This document shows, piece by piece, positions 38,855 through 46,940 of a stretch of DNA of 64,000 bases. The position numbers and the translations under genes are program-made. This stretch comes from Mycobacterium sp. (lineage in GTDB: Bacteria; Actinomycetota; Actinomycetes; Mycobacteriales; Mycobacteriaceae), in the NCBI RefSeq assembly GCF_025933915.1, contig NZ_JAICZA010000001.1, positions 1 through 64,000 of the forward strand. The letters are read 5' to 3'. Numbering within the stretch: position 1 is the stretch's first letter; each line of letters opens with the position of its first letter. A model generated the notes under the pieces. That model saw only the letters and a program-made list of their open reading frames with translations. It searched no databases and was not told the DNA's origin.

Positions 38855-40378
38855 ATGATCACATTGGACCGCCTGATGAACGTCCTGGGCGGGTATGGCG
38901 TCCGATTGCGTTGGTCGTCGGTGCCGCGGTCGACCGAGCTGCGCAGCGTGGTCGTCCACGAGCCGCCCACCGAACGCGCGGTGGTGGGCGATGTATTGCT
39001 GGCCATCGGCGCCGGCTCGCTCGACGAAGCGGTGCGCTGGGCCGCGTCGGCGCGCGCGGTCGTGGTGGTGCTGCGCGGCGATGAGACGCCGGTGACGTTT
39101 GACAGCAACACCGACGTCGGCGCGGTGATGGTCATCGATGAGACCGTGTCGTGGAGCGCGGTGGCAGCGGTGGTCTACGGCCTGGTGCTGGAGGGCCGCG
39201 AGACTGAATCCGGGCGCGGCCCAACCGATCTGTTCGCGCTCGCCGATAGTTTGGCGGACGGGATCGGCAGCGCAGTCATCATCCACGATCGGCTGCTGCG
39301 GGTGCTGGCGTACTCGAGACTGCAGGAGCACGCAGACGCGGCGCGGGTCGAGACGATCCTTGGACGGCAGACACCGGAACCGCTACGCGCGTTGTTTGAT
39401 GCGCGGGGAGTACTCGCACACCTGGCGGTCTCCGATGAGCCACTGTTTGTCGCCGAGGCCCCCGAACAGGGCCTGAGCGGGCGGATGGTGGTCGCGGTGC
39501 GATCCGGCGCGGAACTGATCGGGTCGGTGTGGGTGGCCTGCCCGGCGCCACTGAACGAGGCGGCGCGCAGCGCCTTGGCCGATGGCGCGCACACGGTGGC
39601 CCTGCATCTGCTGCGGTCGCGCGCCAGCGCGGACCTGGAGCGCCAGGTCGAATCCGAACTGGTGATCCGATTGCTGGAGGGCGCCCCCGACGCGTCCACG
39701 GTGGCGAGCAGGCTGGGCCTGGCGCACAACGGTTTGCGCGTGATCGCGGTGCAGGCGTTCGTCGGAGACGACCGCGATGCCGCGTTGTTGTTGGCATTCG
39801 AACGCGCCACCACGGGATTCGGCTGGTCACGGCCGGGGCGCAGCGCATTGGCGGGCAACATCGTGTATACCGTGCTTCCGGGCGAGGACGCGCTGACGGC
39901 GCGGCGCTGGGTGGCCGCTTTGCGGGCGGCCCTGCCCGAACGGGTGACGGTGATCGCCGGAGTCAGTGGTGTGGCCGAGGTGGCAGATCTCGCCGCCGCA
40001 CGCCAGGAGGCCGACGAATGCCTGGCGCTGCACGAGATGTCACCCACCGCCGCGCCTCCGGCCTACGACGAGTCGTGGGACGACATCCTGCTGCAGCGGC
40101 TGCGTGCCGCGGCGCGGTCGGGGCGCGCGCCGACCCGCGGGCCGGTGGCCGAACTGCGCCGCCACGACCACGCCAACGGCACCGACTACGTGCCCACGCT
40201 ACGGGCATGGCTGGAGGCCCAGGGCGACCCGGCCGAGGCCGGCGAACGTCTGGGAGTGCACGAAAACACCGTGCGTTACCGGCTGCGCAAAATGGCCGAG
40301 ATCACCAACCTGTCATTGGACGACGCCGCAAAGCGACTGGCCATGATGATCGAGCTCGCGGCCACCGACACCGATTGA
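38855..40378 (+). CDS. PucR-family transcriptional regulator
   Basis: This is a 507-residue regulator. The N-terminal PucR-type domain (residues about 15-130) and a central GAF/GGDEF-like region are followed by a C-terminal helix-turn-helix (about 445-495) with LRAWLEAQGDPAEAGERLGVHENTVRYRLRKM (shown here as family landmark LGVHENTVRYRL). PucR proteins usually control catabolic or redox genes near them. The nearest candidates are the D-amino-acid dehydrogenase at 41443 and the divergent DUF849-ferredoxin gene. No operator for it is apparent. Confidence 0.9.
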   Translation: MITLDRLMNVLGGYGVRLRWSSVPRSTELRSVVVHEPPTERAVVGDVLLAIGAGSLDEAVRWAASARAVVVVLRGDETPVTFDSNTDVGAVMVIDETVSWSAVAAVVYGLVLEGRETESGRGPTDLFALADSLADGIGSAVIIHDRLLRVLAYSRLQEHADAARVETILGRQTPEPLRALFDARGVLAHLAVSDEPLFVAEAPEQGLSGRMVVAVRSGAELIGSVWVACPAPLNEAARSALADGAHTVALHLLRSRASADLERQVESELVIRLLEGAPDASTVASRLGLAHNGLRVIAVQAFVGDDRDAALLLAFERATTGFGWSRPGRSALAGNIVYTVLPGEDALTARRWVAALRAALPERVTVIAGVSGVAEVADLAAARQEADECLALHEMSPTAAPPAYDESWDDILLQRLRAAARSGRAPTRGPVAELRRHDHANGTDYVPTLRAWLEAQGDPAEAGERLGVHENTVRYRLRKMAEITNLSLDDAAKRLAMMIELAATDTD

Positions 40379-40493
40379 CCGACGACGCTGTCGAAATCCG
40401 ACAACGCGACGCGGCACCATTGTCTTGCCTCGGCAAACCTTGCGGCGACCATCGGCGACATCATGAGGTTGTCCATCTATGGCCAGGTTCGAG

Positions 40494-40517
40494 TGGCGGC
40501 CGGGCTTCCGGCCGCCA
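40494..40517. terminator. Perfect 10-bp hairpin after pucR
   Basis: TGGCGGCCGG, loop GCTT and CCGGCCGCCA form a perfect GC-rich stem 116 bases after the pucR stop and 47 bases before the next gene. It has no T tract, so it may be a terminator of the GC-rich type or a leader structure. Confidence 0.45.
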
Positions 40518-40563
40518 TGTGCGACTGCAAACCCCGTGTCGACCCGTCGATAGGAAACATCCG

Positions 40564-41196
40564 ATGAGCACCAGACGTCCCGATCATCTGCAGCCCGCCG
40601 ACGATCCGGACGATGACGCCACCATGGAAAACATGGAAAGCTTCACCGTGCCACTGCCGCGGAGAGTGTCCCCGCGGCTTTTCGGCCGCAACCCGCTGAT
40701 CCGCGCCAGCGACCGGGTGGAGGCGCTGGTTTTGGTGTTGGCCATCGCGATCTCGCTGGTCGCGGTGCCTATCGGTGCCGCCGTGGGCACCGCCGTCCAC
40801 GAATCCCGAACTCGGGTTCACGCCGAGCAAGCGCAGGTTCGCCGGCAGGTGACCGCGACGTCCATCGGGGACAGCAACCGCAGGGATGTCGAGGGCCCAA
40901 CGGTGACGGTGCCTGCCCGGTGGCTCGTCGACGGGACCGAACACACCGGCGACGTCGCCGCGCCGCCGAACGTGAAGACCGGTGACGAGATCGAGATCTG
41001 GGTCGACGCCTTGGGTTCCCCGGTGCGCCCTCCGGTATGGACCGCCGCCGAGGAAGGGGTGGCGTTCGCCGTGGCGACGTGGTCCACCATGAGTTTGTTG
41101 GCAGCAGGCCTATTCGGCGTCGCCCGTGTCGCCCTTGACCGATCCCGCTATGCCAGGTGGCAACGGGACTTCGACAGCCTTGTGGGGCATCGGTGA
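40564..41196 (+). CDS. Rv1733c-like membrane protein
   Basis: This is a 210-residue protein with two transmembrane segments (about 60-80 and 160-185) flanking an extracytoplasmic domain. LFGRNPLIRASDRVEALVLVLA, TVTVPARWLVDGTEHTGDV and GDEIEIWVDALG closely follow M. tuberculosis Rv1733c, a DosR-regulon (hypoxia/NO-induced) membrane protein and T-cell antigen. Function is unknown. I saw no clear DosR box in the 185-bp upstream gap, which instead holds a strong hairpin. The ATG is set by similarity. Confidence 0.85.
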   Translation: MSTRRPDHLQPADDPDDDATMENMESFTVPLPRRVSPRLFGRNPLIRASDRVEALVLVLAIAISLVAVPIGAAVGTAVHESRTRVHAEQAQVRRQVTATSIGDSNRRDVEGPTVTVPARWLVDGTEHTGDVAAPPNVKTGDEIEIWVDALGSPVRPPVWTAAEEGVAFAVATWSTMSLLAAGLFGVARVALDRSRYARWQRDFDSLVGHR

Positions 41197-41228
41197 CATC
41201 ACCGCAGCCGCAGTCAAATTGCCGACCG

Positions 41229-41262
41229 ATCCCCGCAGTCGACGCCTGCGGGGATTTGTCTT
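41229..41262 (+). terminator. Intrinsic terminator after the Rv1733c-like gene
   Basis: ATCCCCGCAG, loop TCGACGC and CTGCGGGGAT form a perfect 10-bp stem followed by TTGTCTTT, 33 bases after the stop codon. This is an unusually classical terminator for a mycobacterium. Confidence 0.8.
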
Positions 41263-41442
41263 TCCCGGCGCGGATGCTCTCCCCCGTCCCGAGCTGACGT
41301 CCGGTCAGACAACCGCGGCAACGGCGTTGTCGGTTCGGCACAACGCCCTACGCCCCGGTTGTCGGTTTCCGGCAAACACCGCGGCACCCGCGCACACCAC
41401 CATGGAGATCACCAATCAGAGGTTCAGCTGCGGAGGTGCGCG

Positions 41443-42720
41443 ATGGATGGCGACGAACGTCTTGACGGCGGCCCCAGGTCGGTGATCGTCGTCGGCGCCG
41501 GCATCGTGGGACTGTCCACGGCCTGGTTCCTCCAGGAGCGGGGAGTCGACGTCACGGTGGTCGATCGCACGGGCGTTGCCGCGGGCGCGTCATGGGGCAA
41601 CGCGGGATGGATCGCTCCGGGATTGACCCTTCCGCACCACTACTCCGGGGTGCTGCGCGATGAACCGCAGGCCCTTCGCGATCCGGTCACGCCGACGCAC
41701 CTACCCTCGACCGTAGGCGCGCACCTGGGCGCCTTTTTCATGCAACTGTCACCCTCTCATCGGCGTTCGTCGTCGCAGCGGACCCTGCGGGCCAGCGTGG
41801 CGCTCAACGAGGACTGCATCGAAGCCTTCGATGTGCTCATCGCCAACGGGGTCGATGCCCCGGTAACCGACGCGCCGATCACCGCGCTGTTTCGCGGCAC
41901 CAGGGAAGCGGAACGCATGCTGGAAATGCTGCGCCAGCTCGAAAATGCAGGCCAGCCAATGTATGTCACCGCGCTATCCGGCGAGGCGTTGCGCGAGCAG
42001 GTGCCCCTGGCCTCGCCGGCAGTCACCGCCGCACTGAACATCAACGGCCAGCGCTTCGTCGATCCCCGGCGTTTCGTAGAAGCCCTGGGCCGCTCGGTGA
42101 TGGCCCGCGGGGCCGCGATGCACAGACTTGAAATCGACGACGTTCACAGCTCCGGCGGCGGCGCCGCGGTGCAGCCGCGCCGCGGCGACCCCCTGACCGC
42201 CGACGCCGCGGTCATCGCCACCGGTGACCGGTTGTCACGGCTCGCCGGCCGCTGGCTGCGGGTCCCCGTCCAGGCCCAGAGCGGCTACTCGTTCACCGTG
42301 CCGGTTGACCGCCCGATACTGGCGCCCATCTACCTGCCGGACGTTCGGGTGGCGTGCACGCCCTACAAGGGCGCGCTGCGTGTTTCAGGCACCCTGGAAG
42401 TCCGCCACCGCCACCAACCGCACCCACGCGAACGGATGGAGTCCATCGCCGCCGCAGCCAGTTCCCTGCTGGACGGGGTGGATTGGACCGCACGCAACAA
42501 TCTGTGGGCCGGTGCGTGCACGGTCACGCCCGACGGCCGCGCCCTGATCGGTGAGCTGGCACGGGGCGTCTACGTGGCCGGCGGGCACGGCATGTGGGGC
42601 TTGGCACACGGCCCGGTAACCGGTCGGCTGTTGGCCGAACAGATCACTACCGGCAAGCAGCCGCAGGCTCTGGCCGAGTTCGATCCGCAGCACAGAACCC
42701 TGCGCAACGCCGCCCGATAA
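41443..42720 (+). CDS. FAD-dependent D-amino acid dehydrogenase-like oxidoreductase
   Basis: This is a 425-residue DadA/DAO-family flavoprotein. An N-terminal Rossmann FAD motif, VIVVGAGIVGLSTAW (residues about 14-28), is followed by the acidic end of the second strand (VTVVDR) and GASWGNAGWIAPG. The C-terminal FAD loop is TPDGRALIGEL...AGGHGMWGLAHGP. It would oxidise D-amino acids or related amines and feed electrons to the respiratory chain. The ATG at 41443 has GGAGG ten bases upstream; a longer in-frame extension lacks such a site. It stands alone between a terminator and the GreA-like gene. Confidence 0.85.
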   Translation: MDGDERLDGGPRSVIVVGAGIVGLSTAWFLQERGVDVTVVDRTGVAAGASWGNAGWIAPGLTLPHHYSGVLRDEPQALRDPVTPTHLPSTVGAHLGAFFMQLSPSHRRSSSQRTLRASVALNEDCIEAFDVLIANGVDAPVTDAPITALFRGTREAERMLEMLRQLENAGQPMYVTALSGEALREQVPLASPAVTAALNINGQRFVDPRRFVEALGRSVMARGAAMHRLEIDDVHSSGGGAAVQPRRGDPLTADAAVIATGDRLSRLAGRWLRVPVQAQSGYSFTVPVDRPILAPIYLPDVRVACTPYKGALRVSGTLEVRHRHQPHPRERMESIAAAASSLLDGVDWTARNNLWAGACTVTPDGRALIGELARGVYVAGGHGMWGLAHGPVTGRLLAEQITTGKQPQALAEFDPQHRTLRNAAR

Positions 42721-42852
42721 CTCCGAAACCAGACCGCGGCGGGGGCTGGCCCCTCACGGGCTCCCGTCGTCGAAAACGGTCACCCAGTAATAGCCCTGTG
42801 AAACCGCACTTCTCGCGTGTACTCGAACGCTGTCAAACGAAAGGGAACAGAT

Positions 42853-43320
42853 ATGACTAGCACACAACCTGCGTGGATTTCGCCGCAAGGCTACGAGCGG
42901 CTGCAGCGGGAACTGGCCACGCTGCGGGAGTTGTGTGACACCAACGGTGTTGGCAGCGCCACTGACGAAAACTCGGTCGCCGTCCAGCGCGCTTGGCAGG
43001 TCCGCATTCGACGGATCCATGAGTTGTTGGTGGATGCCGTCGTCGGCGAGGACCCGCCCGATGACGGGATCGCCGAACCGGGCATGGTTTTGACCATCCG
43101 CTACGACGACACCGGCGAAGTCGAAACATTCCTGTTCGGCGTGCGCGGTGCCGAATACGGTGGCATGGAGGTCTATTCGATGCGATCGCCGCTGGGTGCC
43201 GCCATCGCCGGTGCACATCCCGGCGAGCAGCGCACCTACACCCTGCCCAGCGGTATTGCGCTCACCGTCACACTCGTGAAGGCCGTACCCTACGGTGTGC
43301 ATCTGGCCAGCCTCAGCTGA
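42853..43320 (+). CDS. GreA/GreB-family C-terminal domain protein (Rv3788-like)
   Basis: This is a 155-residue protein with an N-terminal helical region (GYERLQRELATLRELC) and a C-terminal FKBP-like Gre domain (GMVLTIRYDDTGEVETFLFG, then SPLGAAIAGAHPGEQRTY). It resembles the mycobacterial Gre-factor homologue Rv3788, which acts in the RNA polymerase secondary channel but lacks normal GreA cleavage function. AAAGGGAA precedes the ATG. A 30-residue membrane peptide gene follows by 10 bases. Confidence 0.85.
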   Translation: MTSTQPAWISPQGYERLQRELATLRELCDTNGVGSATDENSVAVQRAWQVRIRRIHELLVDAVVGEDPPDDGIAEPGMVLTIRYDDTGEVETFLFGVRGAEYGGMEVYSMRSPLGAAIAGAHPGEQRTYTLPSGIALTVTLVKAVPYGVHLASLS

Positions 43321-43330
43321 TGGTGATCTC

Positions 43331-43423
43331 ATGATGTTCGACCTGATCGACCCGTTGGCGACGATGCTTCTTTTGATCGCCGCGATTTTCCTGCTGATGG
43401 CCGTCGCGTACGGGCGAATGTGA
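43331..43423 (+). CDS. 30-residue membrane microprotein
   Basis: ATGATG opens a 30-codon frame, MMFDLIDPLATMLLLIAAIF and then LLMAVAYGRM, which is one clean transmembrane helix with polar ends. It begins 10 bases after the GreA-like stop and ends before the convergent regulator. Its size and shape resemble small accessory subunits of respiratory oxidases (CydX-like), but I cannot assign it. The hydrophobic content and position make it more than a chance frame. Confidence 0.5.
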   Translation: MMFDLIDPLATMLLLIAAIFLLMAVAYGRM

Positions 43424-43453
43424 TCTCCGCTGCCACCCGCGCGTGTGAGGCCG

Positions 43454-44146
43454 TCACAACCGCACGCCGAGAATAGGATTCGAGGTTGTCGCCGAGGCAC
43501 CTTGTAGCTTCAGGTGGGCCAGGCATAGATCGGGTTGAACGAACGCCTCCAGCCGGTCGACGGCGACGGGCACGGCTTCGTTGTCGAGAACTCCCTGCAT
43601 CAGGCCCAGATGAATCGGGCACACGATCTTGGGATGGCTCTCGGCTAGTTCCAGGAATGGGCAATGCCGCAAGCCGATTTGCTGCTCTCCCCCGGATTTG
43701 CGACGCTCGGGTGCAAACCCGAACTCATCGAGCACGCCCTCGAGGTGGTCGATCGAGTCCTTCGCGGTGGTCTTCTTGCGCGGTGGCGCAGTCCTTCTGA
43801 ACTGTCGTCCCCACGCACGACCCGCGGCCTGTGCCTCGGCGCTCGGATCACGACCGGAGGCAATCGTCGCCGCCAGGATCTCGGCGAGCAGCCGGTAATG
43901 ACGCGGTCCGCTCCGGTCCATCCGCGGGACCGCGCGAAACATCAGCGGTGGCCGCCCCGGTCGTTTGCGGCCCGGCCCGACCTGCTCGACCCGGCCGTCG
44001 TTGACCAACGTGTCCAGGTGGAAGCGGACCGTATTAGGGTGCACATCAAGCGCTTTGGCGATCGCGGCAATGCTCATCGGGGCGGACCCCGCCTGCAACA
44101 CCCGCAGCACATCACGACGGCGGCCGGACGACTCCTCGCGTGACAT
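43454..44146 (-). CDS. Winged-helix regulator with probable Fe-S cluster (regulator 1)
   Basis: This is a 230-residue regulator with an N-terminal HTH (RRRDVLRVLQ...DVHPNTVRFHLDTLV, residues about 8-50). A C-terminal ligand set follows: Cys162-x13-Cys176-x2-His179...Cys208, in HCPFLELAESHPKIVCPIH and PDLCLAHL. This recalls SufR-type Fe-S repressors. It starts 10 bases after fdxA in the same direction, so both are read from the promoter carrying operator copy 3, which implies autoregulation. It is the best candidate for the protein that binds all five TTTAYACAA repeats. Two paralogues lie at 49178 and 57718. NO or oxidant sensing by the cluster is inferred. Confidence 0.85.
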   Translation of the reverse strand: MSREESSGRRRDVLRVLQAGSAPMSIAAIAKALDVHPNTVRFHLDTLVNDGRVEQVGPGRKRPGRPPLMFRAVPRMDRSGPRHYRLLAEILAATIASGRDPSAEAQAAGRAWGRQFRRTAPPRKKTTAKDSIDHLEGVLDEFGFAPERRKSGGEQQIGLRHCPFLELAESHPKIVCPIHLGLMQGVLDNEAVPVAVDRLEAFVQPDLCLAHLKLQGASATTSNPILGVRL

Positions 44147-44156
44147 GGCGATCGCG

Positions 44157-44510
44157 CTACGCGTGCTGAGGGTCCTGCTTGGGCAGGTTGGCCACCAACG
44201 GTGTGTCGACGCCGAGGGGACCGAGCTTGGCGGCCCCACCCGGTGACCCCAGGGGCTCATCACGGCCCGGCAGGGTTTCGGAAAAGAACGCCGCGTTGTC
44301 CGCTTGGTAGGGCTGCAACTCGTCGGGCAGGTCATCCTCGTAGTAGATCGCCTCGACGGGGCAAACGGGCTCGCATGCGCCGCAATCCACGCACTCGTCG
44401 GGATGAATGTAGAGCGCCCTGCCACCCTCGTAGATGCAGTCGACGGGACACTCCTCGACGCAGGCCCGGTCCATCACATCAACGCATGGCTTTCCGATCA
44501 CATATGCCAT
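44157..44510 (-). CDS. fdxA: 7Fe ferredoxin FdxA
   Basis: This is a 117-residue ferredoxin with a [3Fe-4S][4Fe-4S] arrangement: PCVDVMDRACVEECPVDCIY followed by PDECVDCGACEPVCPVEAIY. It is close to M. tuberculosis FdxA (Rv2007c), a DosR-regulon gene. The ATG gives MAYVIGKPC. No Shine-Dalgarno is visible and operator copy 3 ends 9 bases upstream, so the transcript may have a very short leader. It is cotranscribed with regulator 1 and divergent from the cytochrome b561/molybdoprotein gene. It could donate electrons to, or share clusters with, the regulator system. Confidence 0.93.
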   Translation of the reverse strand: MAYVIGKPCVDVMDRACVEECPVDCIYEGGRALYIHPDECVDCGACEPVCPVEAIYYEDDLPDELQPYQADNAAFFSETLPGRDEPLGSPGGAAKLGPLGVDTPLVANLPKQDPQHA

Positions 44511-44519
44511 GCCGTAGAG

Positions 44520-44543
44520 TTTACACAAGCCAGGTTGTATAAA
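44520..44543. promoter_or_regulatory. NO-island operator, copy 3 (divergent fdxA-regulator / cytochrome b561)
   Basis: TTTACACAA-N6-TTGTATAAA is a near-perfect inverted repeat lying between two divergent genes and close to both starts. A bound protein could block both. Confidence 0.8.
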
Positions 44544-44562
44544 CCAGATGGAGCGGCCAACC

Positions 44563-46431
44563 ATGACCGACGAAATGACTTCTGCTCGGCGCTCGCAGGG
44601 TGCTGACAAAGCCGGCAGGAGGCTGGAGCCGTCGGGGAGCATCCCCGCGGCCACCGGGCGCAACGGTCGCAGGCTCGCCCGCCACGACGACGCCGGTCAC
44701 GAGAACCCGGGCGTGGGCTACCGCACGGAGTTGCTGGCGCCCGGGGACGTCGTCGACCCGGAGACCTGGGCCGGCGGGCTGGAAGACAAGCGGGCGATCG
44801 CGCCACGGCTACGCATCGGTCGCGACCGATGGCTAAATCTCTTGTGGCTCATTCCTATTGGATTTGTCGTTCTGCTCGCGGCGGTGGCAGTGGGCAAGGG
44901 CCTGTACAACATGCCGGCGGTGCAGACATTCATCCAGCGGCATCCGGGCACCCAAGTGCCTTCCGGGACCGGCCCGGGAATCCCCGCCTGGGTGGGCTGG
45001 ACGCACTTCTTCAACCTGTTCATGATGACGTTCATCATCCGGTCCGGAATTCAGATCCTGTGCGACCATCCACGGCTTTACTTCAACCGCAACTCCACCC
45101 CGGGCAAGGACGAGTGGCTGCGGGTGGCAAAGCCGGTACCCGCTGACCCCCTGTGGACGGCCAAGGACGATTCGGTCGCGCTGCCAGACCAGCTGGGGTT
45201 ACCGGGAATTCGTCACTCGATCGGACTGGCACGATGGTGGCACCTTGGCATCGACGTCTTGTGGCTACTCAACGGCGCGGTCTTCTACGTGCTGCTATTC
45301 GCCACCGGCCAATGGCGACGTATCGTCCCGACCAGCTGGGACGTGTTCCCCAACGCGGCATCGGTTGCGATCCAATACCTTTCGCTGAGCTGGCCGCACG
45401 ACAACACCTGGGTGGCCTATAACGCGTTACAACTGTTGGCGTACTTCACCACCGTGTTCATCGCCGCACCACTGGCCGTCATCACCGGCCTTGGGATGTC
45501 GCCGGCCCTGTCGATGCGTTTCACCGTGATCAGCAAGCGGTTGAGCATCCAGACCGCCCGCTCGCTGCATTTCCTGGTGCTGATGTATTTCGTGTTGTTC
45601 ATCGTCGTCCACGTCACGTTCGTCTTCACCACCGAGGCGTTGCGCAACCTCAACCACATGTTCGCCGCCCGCGACGACGACGGCTGGATCGGGTGCGCGG
45701 TCTTCGCCGTCGCCATGACGGTCGTCGCCGTCGGCTGGGTGGCCGCCACGCCGTTCACCTATCGCCACCCCCGCGTGGTGCAGCGGGTCGGCTACGCGCT
45801 CGTCGGGCCGCTGCAGCGGCTGTTCGAGCGCACCAACCCCAGGCCCGGCGCGTTCACCGACGAGGACATCTCGCCGTACCTGTGGCACAACGGCACCTAC
45901 CCGGAAACCGTTGAATACAAGGAGTTGGAGAAAAACGACTTCGTGGATTGGCGGCTGCGCGTCTACGGCCTCGTTGAGCATCCGGTCGAGTTGTCGCTGG
46001 CCGCCGTGCATGACCTGCCGTACCACGAACAGATCACCCAACACTTCTGCATCCAGGGCTGGTCGGGTGTCGCCAAGTGGGGTGGCGTGTCGATGCAGAC
46101 GATCATGGACATCGTCAAACCCCTGCCCGAGGCCAAATGGGTGGTGTTCTACTCGCTGGGACCCGGCGCCGATGGCGGTGTCTACTACGTCGCACACCCG
46201 ATCGACCAGATGAGCCACCACCTCACCATGCTGGCCTACGACATGAACGGCGAGGCCCTGACCTACGGCCACGGGGCGCCGCTGCGGTTGCGCAACGAAC
46301 TACAACACGGCTTCCGCCATGTCAAGTGGCTCAAGGGCATTGAGTTCGTCGAACACTACTCCGAGCTGGGCGGCGGGTACGGCGGATACAACGAAGATCA
46401 CGAGTACTTCGGGCGTCACCAAACCATTTGA
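44563..46431 (+). CDS. Cytochrome b561-like membrane domain fused to molybdopterin oxidoreductase
   Basis: This is a 622-residue fusion. Residues about 90-400 form a multi-TM cytochrome b561/hydrogenase-cytochrome-like domain with His in GWTHFFNLF, LARWWHLGID and RSLHFLVLMY as haem candidates. Residues about 430-620 are a sulfite-oxidase/YedY-type molybdopterin domain with the Moco Cys in QHFCIQGWSGVAKWGG. It resembles M. tuberculosis Rv0218 in design. The ATG at 44563 is preceded by GGAG at 9 bases; an ATG at 44548 is the alternative. It is the right-hand target of operator copy 3. Substrate unknown; reductive repair of oxidised residues or nitrite/nitrate chemistry are possibilities. Confidence 0.85.
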   Translation: MTDEMTSARRSQGADKAGRRLEPSGSIPAATGRNGRRLARHDDAGHENPGVGYRTELLAPGDVVDPETWAGGLEDKRAIAPRLRIGRDRWLNLLWLIPIGFVVLLAAVAVGKGLYNMPAVQTFIQRHPGTQVPSGTGPGIPAWVGWTHFFNLFMMTFIIRSGIQILCDHPRLYFNRNSTPGKDEWLRVAKPVPADPLWTAKDDSVALPDQLGLPGIRHSIGLARWWHLGIDVLWLLNGAVFYVLLFATGQWRRIVPTSWDVFPNAASVAIQYLSLSWPHDNTWVAYNALQLLAYFTTVFIAAPLAVITGLGMSPALSMRFTVISKRLSIQTARSLHFLVLMYFVLFIVVHVTFVFTTEALRNLNHMFAARDDDGWIGCAVFAVAMTVVAVGWVAATPFTYRHPRVVQRVGYALVGPLQRLFERTNPRPGAFTDEDISPYLWHNGTYPETVEYKELEKNDFVDWRLRVYGLVEHPVELSLAAVHDLPYHEQITQHFCIQGWSGVAKWGGVSMQTIMDIVKPLPEAKWVVFYSLGPGADGGVYYVAHPIDQMSHHLTMLAYDMNGEALTYGHGAPLRLRNELQHGFRHVKWLKGIEFVEHYSELGGGYGGYNEDHEYFGRHQTI

Positions 46432-46490
46432 TCGGTATTTGACGAGAGGACGCCCGGCAGGCTTCCCTATCGCACGCCCATGTCGTAGTG

Positions 46491-46514
46491 TTTATACAAT
46501 CGCACTTGTACAAA
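46491..46514. promoter_or_regulatory. NO-island operator, copy 4 (cupin-ctaD)
   Basis: TTTATACAA-N6-TTGTACAAA is an inverted repeat ending 22 bases before the cupin gene start, just upstream of its GGAAGGGGG ribosome site. Confidence 0.8.
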
Positions 46515-46536
46515 TTCCGGAAGGGGGTGGAACCCC

Positions 46537-46929
46537 ATGGCCGACAACCAACTCGGCGTGCGGCGGCTGCCCACACCCGACAACCGACCGACCGCCTGGG
46601 CCGCCCCCGCCAAGCTGCCGGTAGCGGGATTGTCGGATAGCGCCCGGGTGGCCAGGAAGTCCGGCGTCCGGGAAAAACGCGACCTGGACTGGAATGTCAT
46701 CACGTTGCCGCCCGACGGCGAAGTCGACACCGCCACCGGAGCCGACGTCGACGTCTTGATCCATGTGTTGTTCGGGAGCGGTCGGATCACCACCGAAGAG
46801 GGCACGATCAAGCTGGCCCCCGGCGTGTTGTTATGGCTGCCAAGCAGGTCGCGGCCGCAACTCACCGCGGGCCCGGCCGGACTTCGCTACCTGACCGTAA
46901 ACCAAAAGTGGGGGATGCTGCCCCCGTAG
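46537..46929 (+). CDS. Small cupin-like protein
   Basis: This is a 130-residue protein with a C-terminal single-domain cupin-like barrel ([20 protein letters not shown] then [20 protein letters not shown]). Few His are present, so metal binding is uncertain. Family not recognised. It has a strong GGAAGGGGGTGG before its ATG and ends 11 bases before ctaD, so both are expressed together from operator copy 4. A role in assembling or tuning the extra oxidase is possible. Confidence 0.65.
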   Translation: MADNQLGVRRLPTPDNRPTAWAAPAKLPVAGLSDSARVARKSGVREKRDLDWNVITLPPDGEVDTATGADVDVLIHVLFGSGRITTEEGTIKLAPGVLLWLPSRSRPQLTAGPAGLRYLTVNQKWGMLPP

Positions 46930-46940
46930 TAGAGGACGCG

